Notes: generated from the letters alone by a model not told the origin. Numbered from the stretch's first letter, positions 26,126 to 36,701 are shown. The stretch is 64,000 nucleotides of DNA from Rhodoblastus sp963727035 (GCA_963727035.1 CAVSEY010000003.1:1-64000), one strand, 5' to 3'. Translations and numbers: made by a program.

Positions 26126-27926
26126 CTAACTTTGCGATTCGCGCTCTTCGGCGAGATAGTTTCGCCAGCCGCCCAGCGCGGTGATTTCGCGCGCGCCTTG
26201 CAATGCATGGCCTTCACAGAGGAATCCGGTCGCCGAGCGGCCGCTCGCCAGCGTCACCTTGCCAACGCCCAGCGGCGCCGGGATGGCGTTGACGAAACGG
26301 CCGAAGGACGTCGGCCGGCAAAGACCAGACCTCGACTTCGAGCCCCGGGCCGGCGAAGCCCGGTTCGCGGATGAGGCCCGGCTTGGCCGGGGTTGTGTCG
26401 GGCAAGACGAACAGCCGGTAATCTCCCGCCGTGCGCGTCGCTTCGACAAGAAAGCCGCCGCCTTCGGTCAATTGCCGGTTCAGCGGCTGGCCGGTGAGAT
26501 GCGCGCCGACCACGACGATATCGATCCGCCCGTCGTCGGCGGGCTCAAGGGTGGAAGCGAGTTTTTCCATCCCGGCGCCGGCGCCGCAGCCTGACGCCTC
26601 ATGGAAGGCGGCGGCGAAAGGCGCCAGCGCATCGTCGCATTGTCCCGGCGCGATCAAGGTCACGCCGAAGGGCAGGCCGTCGGCGCGGAAGCCGGAGGGA
26701 ACGGCGATCGCCGCCATGCCGCAGAAATTGACGAAATTGGTGTAACGGCCCAATTGCGCGTTGAGCCGAACCGGATCGGCGCGCATCGCCTCGACCTTAT
26801 GGATCGTGGGCGCTGTCGGCAGCAGCAGGAAATCGAATTTCTTCGCCTCCGCTTCGACCTCACGCAGCAAGGCTTTCAGACGATATTGACCGCGAAAGGC
26901 GTCGGCGGCGGAAAATTTTTTCGCGCTTTCGATCAGCCCGCGCACGGTCGGATCGAGCGCGTCCGGCTGGGCGTCGAGGAAAGGCTCGATCGCCGCGAGC
27001 CGCTCGGCGAGCCAGGGGCCTTCGTAGAGCAGCGAAGCGATCGACATGAAGGGCGCATAATCGAATTCGACCATTTCCCAGCCAAGGGCGGCGCCCCGCG
27101 CGGCAGCCTGAACATAGAGCGCAGCGCAATCGCCGTCGCCATAAAATTCGCGGTCTTTTTCCGCCAGCACGCCGACGCGGGGCCGAGCGGGCAGTCCCCT
27201 CGGCTCCGGTTCGACAGAATAGGCGTCGCCCGCGTCAAACCCTTCGACGATCCGCCGCACTATTACGCCGTCGGCGACCGAAGCGGCGAAGACATTGACG
27301 CAATCGAGACTGCGGCAGGCGGGAACGACGCCCGCGGCGCTGACGCGGCCGGGCGTCGGCTTGATCCCGACGATATTGTTGAAAGCCGCCGGCACGCGGC
27401 CCGACCCCGCCGTATCCGTGCCGAGCGAGAAGGCGACGAGGCCGGCGGCGACGGCGACCGCGGAGCCGGAACTGGACCCGCCCGAAACATAATTCGCGTT
27501 GAAAACCGAACGCGGCGCGCCATAGGGCGACCGCGTGCCGTTCAGGCCAGTGGCGAACTGGTCGAGATTGGTCTTGCCGACCAGAAGCGCGCCCGCCGCC
27601 TTCAGCTTTTCCACGACTGTCGCATCGGCGGCCGGACGATAGGCATAGGCGGGACAGGCCGCAGTGGTCTCCATTCCGGCGACGTCGATATTGTCCTTGA
27701 CCGCATAGGGAACGCCCCAGAGCGGCAAGCGCGCCGGGTCGGGCGCCCGCGCCAGCAGGTCGCGGGCGGCGGCGCGAAGCGCGTCGGCTTCGACGCGCGA
27801 AATGAAAATGGCGGGATCGGAACTGGCCTCGATGCGCGCCAGAACCTCGTCGACGACATCGAACACGGCTTCCGGCGACGCCGCATAACGGGCGCGCAAA
27901 TTGTCCAAGGTGAACAATGCGGCCAT
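26126..27926 (-). pseudogene. atzF: Allophanate hydrolase, frameshifted near the C-terminus
   Basis: The start ATG (27926) overlaps the carboxylase stop (ATGA). The amidase-signature domain is complete: catalytic Lys in YAVKDNIDV, the Ser-cisSer-Lys triad in VSGGSSSGSAVAVAAG, and GTDTAGSGRVPAAFNNIVG. The C-terminal allophanate hydrolase domain follows (DIVVVGAHLTGQPLNRQL). The frame changes near 26310, from EVWSLPADV into GRFVNAIPAPLGVGKVTLA, ending at 26126. It hydrolyses allophanate to 2 NH3 and 2 CO2. The amidase part may still work if the break is real. About 600 residues, the usual length. Confidence 0.88.
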
Positions 27927-30900
27927 CACATTTCCTCCAAAGCGCAGACGAGATCGCCCGCGCGCAGGGTCTGGCCCGGCTTGACCTGGATGGCGCGCAC
28001 GATCCCGCGCGCATTGGCGGCGATGGAAATTTCCATCTTCATCGATTCGATGATGACGAGAGTCTGGCCGATCTCGACATGGGCGCCTTCCTCGACCATC
28101 AGCTTCCAGACATTGCCGGGCGCTTCGGAAAACTGGCCGACGCAGCCGTCGGGGACTTCGCCGCCGGAGCCCAGCGCGGCGGCCGCGTCGTCGAGCGGAG
28201 CCTCGTCGATCTTCTGGTCGCGCCAGCGCTGGCGCTCGGCCTCGAAAGCCGCCTGCTGCCGGCTCTTGAAGGCGGCGATTCCCGTCGCCTCGCGCGCCAG
28301 GAACGACTTGTAATCGGCATAGGAAAATTCCGTCTCCTCGATCTTCAACGGATAGAGGCCATGCGGGAAGGCGGCCCGCGCCTCCAGCAATTCCTCGGCG
28401 CTCACCGGGAAGAAGCGGATCTGGTCGAAAAAGCGCAGGAGCCAGGGCGCGCCGGGTTCGAATTCGCGCGTGCTGCGCCAGGAGTTCCACATCTGGATGG
28501 TGCGGCCGAACAATTGATAGCCGCCTGGCCCCTCCATGCCATAGACGCACATATAGGCGCCGCCGATGCCGACCGCATTTTCCGGCGTCCAGGTGCGCGC
28601 GGGATTATATTTGGTGGTGACGAGGCGATGGCGCGGATCGACCGGGGTCGCCACCGGCGCGCCGAGATAGACGTCGCCGAGGCCGAGCACGAGATAGGAG
28701 GCGTCGAAGATGATTTTCTTCACCGCCGCCTCGTCGTCGAGCCCATTGATGCGGCGGATGAATTCGATATTCGACGGACACCAGGGGGCGTTGGGGCGCA
28801 CCAGCTCCTGATATTTGCGCATCGCCAGTTCGGCCTGGGGATCGTTCCACGACAGCGGCAGATGGACGATCCGGCTCGGCGCCTTCATCGTCTCGACCGA
28901 GGGCAGCGAGGCCTCGATCTCGCGCAGGGCGCCGAGCAGTTTCGGCCGCGCCAGTCGCGTTCCGTCGTAATGGATTTGCAGCGAGCGGATGCCCGGCGTC
29001 ATGTCGATCAGACCCGGCAGCTTTTCCGCGCCCACGGCTTCCGCCAGGAGCTGCACCCGCATGCGCAGGCTGATGTCGAGCGTCATCGGGCCATATTCGA
29101 CCAGAAGATTGTCGTCGCCGCTAGCGCCGATAAACCACCGGGACTTCGGTCTCATCGACGCGCCCGACGATCGGCGAGCCCAGTTCCTTCGGCGCGCGAA
29201 AAACCTGCGGCCCCGCGACGGGATCGGCGGCGCGCGTCACGGCGACGAAGCGCAAACTGTCGCCGGGCTTGAGCTGCCCCAGCTTCCACATATCCTCGCG
29301 CGCGGTGACCGCCGGGCAGACGAAGCCGCCGAGGCTCGGGCCGTCGGGGCCAAGAATGATAGGCATGTCGCCGGTGAAGTCGATCGAGCCGATCGCATAG
29401 GCGTTGTCGTGAATATTCGACGGATGCAGGCCGGCCTCGCCGCCGTCGTGGCGCGCCCAGACCGGCTTTGGGCCGACGAGCCTGACGCCGGTGCGCGCCG
29501 AGTTGAAATGAACCTCATATTCGGACGAGAACAGCGTCTCGATGTCCTCGTCGAGAAAGAAATCCGGCGCGCCATGCGGGCCATAGACCACCGACAGGCG
29601 CCAGTCGCGCGTCAGCGGCGGATAAGCTTCCGGCGCGAGCGCGCATGGTTCGCCCGCCGGGCGCGTCGGCGAGATGCAGCACATCGCCCGCCTTGAGCGC
29701 GCCGGTCGCATGGCCGCCGAAGCCGCCGAGCGTGAAGGCGGCGCGCGAGCCGAGGAAAAGCGGCGCGTCGAAGCCGCCGCGCAAGGCGAGATAGGTCCGC
29801 AGGCCCGGCCCTTCCACGGCGCCGATTTCCAGCACCTGGCCCGCGCGCGCTTCGATCGGCGCATTGTTGGCGACCTCGGCGCCGTCGAGCCGCGCCGTCA
29901 TGCGCGCGCCGACCAGGGCGAACAGACTGTCGACATTGAAGCGCAGCACGGGGCCGCGCGCGGTCAGCTCCAGCGCCGCCGTTTTTTCGTCATTGCCGAC
30001 CACGCGATTGGCGAGGCGAAAGCTTCTTTCGTCCATCGGGCCGCTCGGCGGCACGCCGACATCCCACAGGCCGAGTCGCCCCGGCAATTCCTGTAGCGTC
30101 GATTGCGCGCCGGGACTGAGCACGTCGATCGAGCGCGGCTGAAAGACGAAATGCGGCAGCACATTGGTCGCGACTTCGCCGCGCGCGAAAAAGTCCGATC
30201 CGACAATCGCGCGCAGATAGGCGAGATTGGTCTCGATGCCGAAAATCCGCGTTTCGCCAAGCGCCGCGCGCAGCTTGCCCAAAGCCTCGTCGCGGGTTGC
30301 GCCATGCACGATCAATTTGGCGAGCATGGGATCGTAGTTCGCGGTGACCTCGGCGCCCTTTTCGATCCAGCCGTCGACCCGCGCCTCGCGCGGAAATTCC
30401 ACTTCCGTCAGCAGGCCGGCGCTGGGACGGAAACCGGCGGAGGGATTTTCGGCATAGAGGCGGACCTCCATCGCCGCGCCGCTCTGCGTGAGGTCGCCGA
30501 TCCGCCGACAACACATCTTCGCCGGCCGCCTGCCGGACCATCCACTCGACCAGATCGACGCCGAAAACCGCCTCCGTCACCGGATGTTCGACTTGAAGCC
30601 TTGTATTGACTTCGAGAAAATAGAAATCGTCGCGCGCCACGTCATAAATGAATTCGACCGTGCCGGCGGATTCGTAATTCACCTCTTTCCCCAGCGCGAT
30701 GGCGGCCTCGCGCAGACGCCGGCGCATGGCGTGGGAAAGGCCAGGCGGCGGGGTTTCCTCCACCACTTTCTGATTGCGGCGCTGGAGCGAGCAATCGCGT
30801 TCGCCGAGCGCCACGACCCGGCCCTTGCCGTCGCCGAAAATCTGTACTTCGACATGGCGCGCGCGCGCGATGAAACGTTCGAGAAAGAGGCGCGCGTCGC

Positions 30901-31474
30901 CAAAGCCCGCCCTTGCGGTGCGCTCGACGCTCTCGAATTTTTCGCGCAGGGATTCCGGGCCTTCGCAAAGCTGCATGCCGATGCCGCCGCCGCCGGCGGT
31001 GCTTTTCAGCATCACCGGATAGGAAATGCGCTCGGCCTCGGCCAAAGCATGTTCGAGATCGTCGAGCAGGCCCGAGCCGGGCAGCAGCGGCGCGCCGGCC
31101 TTCTGCGCGATCTCGCGCGCCGTGTGCTTCAGGCCGAAAGCCCGCAGATGTTCGGGACGCGGGCCGATGAAGGCGATTCCCTCCGCCGCGAGCCGTTCCG
31201 CGAAGCCGACATTTTCCGACAGGAAGCCATAGCCGGGATGGACCGCCTGCGCGCCGGTCTTGCGGCAGGCGTCGAGGATCGCGTCGATGCGCAGATAGCT
31301 TTCGCTCGCCGGCGCGGGCCCGATCCTGACCCGCTCGTCGGACTCCAGAACCGGCCGCGCGAAGCGGTCGGCGTCGGAATAGACCGCGACGCTCTTCACC
31401 CCCATCCGGCGCAAGCTTTTCCCGATCCGGCCGACGATTTCGCCCCGGTTGGCGATCAGAACCTTGTCGAACAT
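27926..31474 (-). pseudogene. Guanidine/urea carboxylase (biotin-dependent), three frameshifts
   Basis: About 1180 residues in the urea-carboxylase layout: biotin carboxylase domain (MFDKVLIANRGEI; ATP grasp STAGGGGIGMQ; EVNTRLQVEHPVTE), then the KipI/KipA-like urea amidolyase domains (DVGVPPSGPMDERSFRLANR; GGFVCPAVTAREDMWKLGQL), and a C-terminal biotinyl domain (IIESMKMEIS). Continuity needs frame changes near 30508, 29655 and 29130, each a single-base indel. Given the guanidine-I riboswitch and adjacent cgdAB, guanidine is the likely substrate, yielding carboxyguanidine. Urea carboxylation is the older annotation of this family. As written the enzyme would be truncated within the first frame. 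Confidence 0.88.
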
Positions 31475-31475
31475 C

Positions 31476-32129
31476 TCAGGCCTCCGGCGCGTCCCAGATC
31501 AGCACCCGCACCGGCGTCGGATGGAAGCCGTTGCATGGATTGTTGATCTGCGGGCAATTGGAAATGACGCAGAGAAGGTCCATTTCCGCGACCAGCTCGA
31601 CATAATCGCCCGGTTTCGATTCGCCATCGACGATCGCCAGATTTCCGCCGGGCTCGACCGGCACATTCATGAAGAAATTGATGTTCGGAACCACGTCCCG
31701 TTTCGACATGCCGTGTTTCGTCACCTCGAGGACGAAATTCTCGCGGCAGGCGTGCTGGTATTTGACGTGATGGCCGAAGCGGACGGTGTTGCTCTCGCAG
31801 GAACAGGCGCCCGCGGAGGTGTCATGGGCGCCGCCGGTATTGGCGATCACGCGCGCCATCACCCGGCCTTCGTTCGAGATCAGGGCCGTGCCGGCGACGA
31901 CATAGGCCGAGCCCTGTTCGCGCAAAGTGTCATGGGCGCTGTAGCGCTCGCTGAAATCGTCGGCGCGGTAGAACAGCGTATCCACGGCCTGCTGGCCATA
32001 GCTGTCGACGATGCGAAGCGTCTGGCCCTTGCGCACCAAATGCGACCACGGCTTTTTCGCCGGAATCTCGAAATCGTGGATGGCGTCGGCGGCCTCGCGC
32101 GAGGACGGGACGCAAATGATCTGGCTCAT
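31476..32129 (-). CDS. cgdB: Carboxyguanidine deiminase subunit CgdB (urea carboxylase-associated protein 2)
   Basis: The 217-residue intact protein belongs to the DUF1989/UAAP family. It shows the metal-binding-rich segments GGAHDTSAGACSCESNTVRF and NINFFMNVPVEPGG. Proteins of this pair were long called urea carboxylase-associated; they form a heterodimeric Ni-dependent carboxyguanidine deiminase converting carboxyguanidine to allophanate and ammonia. It lies 1 bp before the carboxylase and 10 bp after cgdA, same operon. Assigned to B rather than A by length and order. Confidence 0.85.
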   Translation of the reverse strand: MSQIICVPSSREAADAIHDFEIPAKKPWSHLVRKGQTLRIVDSYGQQAVDTLFYRADDFSERYSAHDTLREQGSAYVVAGTALISNEGRVMARVIANTGGAHDTSAGACSCESNTVRFGHHVKYQHACRENFVLEVTKHGMSKRDVVPNINFFMNVPVEPGGNLAIVDGESKPGDYVELVAEMDLLCVISNCPQINNPCNGFHPTPVRVLIWDAPEA

Positions 32130-32139
32130 CTTCCCCTCC

Positions 32140-32949
32140 TCAGGCGGCGTCGGTGTTTTCGAAGGCGCGGATCGCTTCCGCGCCGCCCGCGCGGCAGAAA
32201 TCGTCGGCGGCGACCGGAATGCGAAAACGCGTCAGCTCCAGCGGCCCCGGCGCGTATTCCGGCGCGGGATCGAGCGGGTGCGGGCAATTGGACAGCGCGA
32301 TCAGCAGGTCCATTTCCGCGCGCAGATCGACGAAATCCCTTTTCGCGCGCTTCGCCTCGTTCCAGACGAAACGGCCGGAGGCGTCGACAACGAGCGGCGC
32401 GAAAAAGGTGACGGGCAGCGGAATGTCGGCGCGCGACAGGCCGAGCTTTCCGGTCGCGAGGATGAAATTGTCGCGGGTGTTGCGAGGATCGCCAGCATAT
32501 TTCTTCGCATTGGTCGCGGCGGTCGATCCGCCGACCAAGGCGTCATGGGCGCCGCAGGTGTCCTCCACGATCGAGAACACCACCTTGCCCATGTCGGACA
32601 GGATCACGCGGCCCTTGCGCAGAGCCGCGCTCCATTGCACCTTCACCGTGTCGGCGTGGTTGATGCGCTCGGAAACGTCCTGTGCGTTCCAGGCCACGAC
32701 CGAGACCGCCGCGCTTCCGTCGGCGGTGAACAGGCGCAGGCTTTCGCCGCGATCGAGCCGGCCGAAAAAATACCAGCCGCCGGGAACGGTTTCGCGCGCG
32801 ATGATCGCGCTGTCGGGGATCGCCGCGCCGTCCTTCTTCGTCAATTCCGGCAAGGCGCGCGGCGCGGCGCCCTGGCCGGCCGCCTTCAGCTTTTCGTAAT
32901 TGGCGCGATTGACCGCGACTTCCGCCTTCTGTTCGTCGGTGAGAACCAT
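32140..32949 (-). CDS. cgdA: Carboxyguanidine deiminase subunit CgdA (urea carboxylase-associated protein 1)
   Basis: The ATG at 32949 is chosen for its GAGG site 5 bp upstream; an earlier ATG at 32973 is possible. The 269-residue protein is the longer DUF1989 paralogue, with WYFFGRLDRGESLRLF, EDTCGAHDALVGGSTAATNA and FFAPLVVDASGRFVWNEA. With CgdB it deiminates carboxyguanidine. Sequence similarity between the two subunits is visible in the xDTCGAHD/GGAHDTS and AEMDLL..SNCP segments. Confidence 0.85.
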   Translation of the reverse strand: MVLTDEQKAEVAVNRANYEKLKAAGQGAAPRALPELTKKDGAAIPDSAIIARETVPGGWYFFGRLDRGESLRLFTADGSAAVSVVAWNAQDVSERINHADTVKVQWSAALRKGRVILSDMGKVVFSIVEDTCGAHDALVGGSTAATNAKKYAGDPRNTRDNFILATGKLGLSRADIPLPVTFFAPLVVDASGRFVWNEAKRAKRDFVDLRAEMDLLIALSNCPHPLDPAPEYAPGPLELTRFRIPVAADDFCRAGGAEAIRAFENTDAA

Positions 32950-32956
32950 TTTTTCC

Positions 32957-33775
32957 TCACGAGGCTTGAACATCGGGCCGTCCCGATATTGCCCCTGTCT
33001 TGGCCGGGTCGTCCCGTCCGGAGCGGGTGGATGGTGTTTTGGCTCTGGCGACGCGCGGCGGCCAGATGGCGATATCCTTGGCGATGGTCGCGCCATAGCG
33101 CTCGCGCTCTTCGGGCCGGTTCCGGCTGCGCTCGAAGGCGAGGATGCGCGTGCCGAGCCGGAACGCCTCGGGAAGGTCATGCGTCACCATCACCACCGTC
33201 AGATCGGTCTCGTTCCACAGCCTTTGCATCAGAGCCTGGATGTCGGCGCGAATGCCGGGATCGAGCGCTCCGAAAGGTTCGTCGAGCAGCAGGATTTTCG
33301 GCCGCCGCATCAGGGCCTGCGCCAGCGCCAGGCGCTGCTGCATGCCGCCCGACAGCGCCGCGGGATATTTGTCCTCGGCGCCGGCCAGTCCGACCTCCGC
33401 AAGCAGGGCGCGCGCCTCCTCCGCCACGGCGCGGCGCTTAGCTCCGAACAATTTTCCGAGCAGCGGCGCCTGCGCCAGTTCCGCGCCCAGCATCACATTG
33501 CGCAAGCCGGTGAGATGCGGAAAAACCGAATAGCGCTGGAACACCACGCCGCGGTCGGAATCGGCCTCCGCGACCAGCGGCTTGCCGTCGATCAGGATCT
33601 TGCCCCGCGTTGGAGCCTCCTCGCCGAGCAGCATGCGCAGGAAGGTCGTCTTGCCGCAGCCCGAGGGGCCGACCAGCATGAGAAAGGCGCGGTCCTCGAT
33701 CTCGAAGGAAATGTCCTCGAGCACGATCTGGTCGTCATATTCCTTCCAGACTCTCTCGACCTGGATCGCGCTCAT
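32957..33775 (-). CDS. ABC transporter ATP-binding protein (NitT/TauT/SsuB type)
   Basis: The 272-residue ATPase has Walker A GPSGCGKTT, Q-loop VFQRYSVFPHL, signature LSGGMQQRL, Walker B ILLLDEPFGALDP and H-loop VMVTHDL. The subfamily is the nitrate/taurine importer type. It energises the permease encoded just upstream (4-bp overlap). A riboswitch-controlled guanidine or related importer is inferred from operon context. Confidence 0.92.
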   Translation of the reverse strand: MSAIQVERVWKEYDDQIVLEDISFEIEDRAFLMLVGPSGCGKTTFLRMLLGEEAPTRGKILIDGKPLVAEADSDRGVVFQRYSVFPHLTGLRNVMLGAELAQAPLLGKLFGAKRRAVAEEARALLAEVGLAGAEDKYPAALSGGMQQRLALAQALMRRPKILLLDEPFGALDPGIRADIQALMQRLWNETDLTVVMVTHDLPEAFRLGTRILAFERSRNRPEERERYGATIAKDIAIWPPRVARAKTPSTRSGRDDPAKTGAISGRPDVQAS

Positions 33776-34591
33776 GACGCCCTCGCCGCGACGAACCAGG
33801 GAAAGGCGCGGGCTTGCAGCCAGCGTAGCGCCGCGTCGGAGAGAAAAGCCAGCAAGGTGATCCAGGCCACATAGGGCAGGATGATGTCCATCGCGAGATA
33901 GCGCCGCACCAGAAAGATGCGGTAGCCAAGACCGGCGTCGGAGGCGATCGCCTCCGCCGCGATCAGGAACAGCCAGGCGGGACCAAGCTGAAGCCGCAGC
34001 GCATCGACCAGACGCGGCAGCATTTGCGGCAGCACGACGCGCAGGGCGATCTGCCAGGTCGAGGCGCCCAGCGTCTGCGCCTTGAGGAATTGCTCGCGCG
34101 GCAGTTCGGCGACGCGCAAGGCCAGATCACGCACCAGCAACGGAAAGGAGCCGATGACGATCAGCGCGATTTTCGAGGCCTCGCCCAGACCCATGACGAT
34201 GAACAGGATCGGCAGAAGCGCGAGCGGCGGCGCCATCGAGATCACGGCGACATAGGGATTGAGCAAAGCGCCCGCCAAAGGCAGCAGGCCCATGACGATC
34301 CCGACGAGAAGCGCGGCGATGGTCGAGATCGACAAGGCGACGAACAGGCGCTGAAGGCTCGCCGCCGTGTCCTGCCAGAAGATGTAATCGCCGGTGCGCG
34401 GATCGGGGTGAAAGGCCAGGTCGCTGATTGTCTGGACCATCGCGCCCAAGGGGGGCAACAATTTGTCGTTGGGGTTCACCGCGAGCCGCAGATGCGAAAA
34501 CAGGAGATAGGCCGCGCAGGTCAGCGCGAAGGGAAGAGCCGCCAGGAACAGGGCCTGGCCCCTGGTCGGCTTTGACGTTGAGTAAACGCAT
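33772..34591 (-). pseudogene. ABC transporter permease, frameshift in the first codons
   Basis: The ATG at 34591 (GGGGAGAGC upstream) opens MRLLNVK; the frame is then lost at a TTT run near 34571. With one base less it continues PTRGQALFLAALPFALTCAA into the long frame. That frame has five or six transmembrane helices and the BPD permease EAA motif (FLKAQTLGASTWQIALRVVLPQ), ending at 33772. A downstream start within the long frame (34479) would miss the first helix. It forms the membrane channel with the ATPase. Confidence 0.8.
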
Positions 34592-34622
34592 GCTCTCCCC
34601 TCGCGCTGGCGCGGCCTGTCGA

Positions 34623-35693
34623 TCAGAGCTTGTGCTGCGCGGCAAGCAGCATGAAGCTCGGATCGAAACGAAGCTTCACGTTCTTGGCGTCGCCCAGCAC
34701 TGTCTTGTCGGCGAGTTCGATGCCGATCGCGTCGGCGCTCTTGGCGTCCTTGCCGAGGAGGGCCTTGGCGAACAGGAACTCGCGGACATGATTCATCGTG
34801 ACCGCGATGTCCTTGCTCTGGGTGAAGGCGGCGGCCTCTTTCGGCGTGGCGAACAGCCGGGTGGTCTTGAGCTGCGCCTCGAATCCGGCGAGATCCGTGC
34901 CCGAGGCCTTGGCCATGGCTTCGCGCGCGGCCTTGCCCTCCGGCGTATTGGATAGCATCAGCTTCAGCGTGTCATACCAGATGCCGACAAGGGCCTTGCC
35001 GAAGGCGGGATTGTCCTTGAGCGTCTGGGTGTTGACCGCCATCAGGTCCATGATTTCGCCGGGAATCTGCGAGGAATCGAACACCTTGTGGGCGTCGGGC
35101 GATTTGAGGATTTCCAGGACGATCGGATTCCAGGTCACGACCGCCGTGACATCGGCCGTCTTGTAGGCGGCGGCCATGTCGGAGTCGGAGGTGTTGACCA
35201 CCTTCACGTCCTTCTCGGACATTTTGACGCTTTCGAGCGCGCGCGCGAGCAGGTAATGCGAGACCGAGAATTCGACCAGATTGACCTTCTGGCCCTTGAT
35301 GTCGGTCAGCTTGGACTTGTCCTTGAGGATGACGGCGTCGTTGCCGTTGGAAAAGTCGCCGACGATCATCGCGGTGGTGTCGACGCCGCCCGCCGACGGA
35401 ATCGACAGAGCGTCCATATTGGTGATGGTCACGGCGTCATAGGCGCCGGCCGTATATTGATTGATCGATTCGACATAGTCGTTGAACTGTTTGACCTCGA
35501 TCGAGACGCCATATTTGTCGGCCCATTTCTTGACGATGCCGGTGTCGGCGGCGTAGCCCCAGGGCATCCAGCCGACATAGATCGACCAGGCGACCTTGAA
35601 GCTTTTCTTGGCTTCGGCCGCCGCGCCGCCAACGCTCAGGGCGAGAACGGAGCCAGCGATGACAAGGGTTCGGAAAAAGGAAGTTCTGCGCAT
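34623..35693 (-). CDS. ABC transporter periplasmic substrate-binding protein
   Basis: The ATG at 35693 has a GAGGGA site; the longer start at 35720 overlaps a leader hairpin. The 356-residue product has a Sec signal peptide (FFRTLVIAGSVLALSVGGAAAEA) and then the NMT1/TauA-like fold (AWSIYVGWMPWGYAADTGIVKKW; DAVTITNMDALSIPSAGGVD; VTWNPIVLEI). Related proteins in guanidine-I regulated operons are presumed guanidine binders; the ligand cannot be read from sequence. First gene of the riboswitch operon. Confidence 0.9.
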   Translation of the reverse strand: MRRTSFFRTLVIAGSVLALSVGGAAAEAKKSFKVAWSIYVGWMPWGYAADTGIVKKWADKYGVSIEVKQFNDYVESINQYTAGAYDAVTITNMDALSIPSAGGVDTTAMIVGDFSNGNDAVILKDKSKLTDIKGQKVNLVEFSVSHYLLARALESVKMSEKDVKVVNTSDSDMAAAYKTADVTAVVTWNPIVLEILKSPDAHKVFDSSQIPGEIMDLMAVNTQTLKDNPAFGKALVGIWYDTLKLMLSNTPEGKAAREAMAKASGTDLAGFEAQLKTTRLFATPKEAAAFTQSKDIAVTMNHVREFLFAKALLGKDAKSADAIGIELADKTVLGDAKNVKLRFDPSFMLLAAQHKL

Positions 35694-35724
35694 TCGGCTA
35701 TCCCTCAAATATCCAGACATGGAG

Positions 35725-35759
35725 AGGGATTGGTACAGACCGTCGTTTGACCAATCCCT
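35725..35759 (-). promoter_or_regulatory. Leader hairpin after the riboswitch
   Basis: A perfect 10-bp inverted repeat (AGGGATTGGT / ACCAATCCCT) with a 15-nt loop lies between the riboswitch aptamer and the first gene. It is a candidate expression platform. No U-run follows, so Rho-dependent or structural control is as likely as intrinsic termination. Confidence 0.55.
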
Positions 35760-35765
35760 TGGCTA

Positions 35766-35876
35766 ACGAGGTCTCCCGGGCTTTTGTCCCGCCGTGCGCC
35801 CGAAGGATGTCTCCCTTCGGGGGGCGGCTCTCGGACCAGCGCCTCTTGTCGAGACCGGAACCCTAGCCGCCAACTC
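35766..35876 (-). promoter_or_regulatory. Guanidine-I (ykkC) riboswitch
   Basis: Read on the minus strand, the leader has the conserved blocks of the guanidine-I class in order: GGCTAGGGTTCCGG, CTGGTCCGAGAGCC, a variable hairpin (GAAGGGAGACATCCTTC) and the terminal CACGGCGGGAC followed by AAAAGCCCGGGAGA. The blocks and spacing match the class consensus as I know it. It precedes an ABC importer, cgdAB, carboxylase and allophanate hydrolase, the textbook gene set of this riboswitch. Guanidine binding should switch the operon on. Confidence 0.93.
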
Positions 35877-36049
35877 TGACAAGAGTCTAGCCGCAGACCA
35901 TCGCGGTTTGGAAGCGCCGGCAGGCCTAAAGAATATGCATGTTCTGCGGAAAATATTTTCAGATTGCCGGATTGAGAGGCGTCAAAAGCGAAATCCCGAG
36001 GATCTCAGCGATCCCCTCATTCTTTCGAGGGTCAAAATACAACCGGTGA

Positions 36050-36193
36050 TTGGCGGGCGTCGGAGTTGGCGCCAATGTGCTCGTCGGCGGCACGGGCCGT
36101 GCTTTTTCACTGCAATCCCTGTCTGTTGAGGGACAGGTCGGCGTCAATGTCGCGGGCGGCGTGACGACTGTGACGCTGATTCCGGCGCCCTGA
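36050..36193 (+). pseudogene. 3' remnant of a DUF992-family gene
   Basis: The frame reads LAGVGVGANVLVGGTGRAFS, then a second block ending VSVEGQVGVNVAGGV and a short tail to the stop at 36193. The GVGANVLVGG...LSVEGQ.G.NVA pattern is the C-terminus of the small exported DUF992 proteins of Rhizobiales. No start or signal peptide remains upstream (stop at 36047). An IS66 element begins 13 bp downstream. The rest of 35877-36049 shows no gene. Confidence 0.65.
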
Positions 36194-36299
36194 CGATTGC
36201 ACTTTGGTAACCGTCCGGTGAAAGAGCCTTTTGGTTTTCCTGCATTGGCCTGAAGTTACGTCGCTAATTCCGTATTTAGCGACGGAGCGATCGGGACCG

Positions 36300-36701
36300 A
36301 TGGCGCGGGTGGAGATATTGTCAGGGCGCGAGCGCCGGCGCTTTTGGTCGGACGAGCAAAAGCGCGCAATTCTGGACGAGGCTGCGGCGAGCGGTTTGAC
36401 GCTGGCGGACGTGGCGCGTCGCCACGATATCGTGCCGCAGCAGATTTATACATGGCGCCGGCAACTCGGATTGAGTGCGCCGGTTGCGACAGATCCAACC
36501 TTCTTGCCTGTCGTCGTCGCCGCCAGCGAGAATGCCGAGCCCAGGTGGAGGGAGCGCGACGCGGCGCCCAAGGTGACGACACGTGGCGGGCGGCCCGGTC
36601 GTATCGAGATCCGCTGCACCAATGGTCGGGTTCTCAAGGTCGAAGCCGGGCTCGACGCGGGGATGCTGAAGGCGTTGATCCGTTCGGTGGAAGACGCATG
36701 A
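36300..36701 (+). CDS. tnpA: IS66 accessory protein TnpA (Orf1)
   Basis: The 133-residue protein has an N-terminal HTH (FWSDEQKRAILDEAAASGLT, LADVARRHDIVPQQIYTWRRQL) typical of IS66 Orf1 and a C-terminal GRIEIRCTNGRVLKVE strand region. A longer start at 36231 exists; ATG 36300 is chosen by family length. It overlaps tnpB by 4 bp. Confidence 0.88.
   Translation: MARVEILSGRERRRFWSDEQKRAILDEAAASGLTLADVARRHDIVPQQIYTWRRQLGLSAPVATDPTFLPVVVAASENAEPRWRERDAAPKVTTRGGRPGRIEIRCTNGRVLKVEAGLDAGMLKALIRSVEDA

Noticed and set aside
26601..28313. 570-codon plus-strand frame
   Set aside because: Antisense to allophanate hydrolase and the carboxylase C-terminus; no domain.
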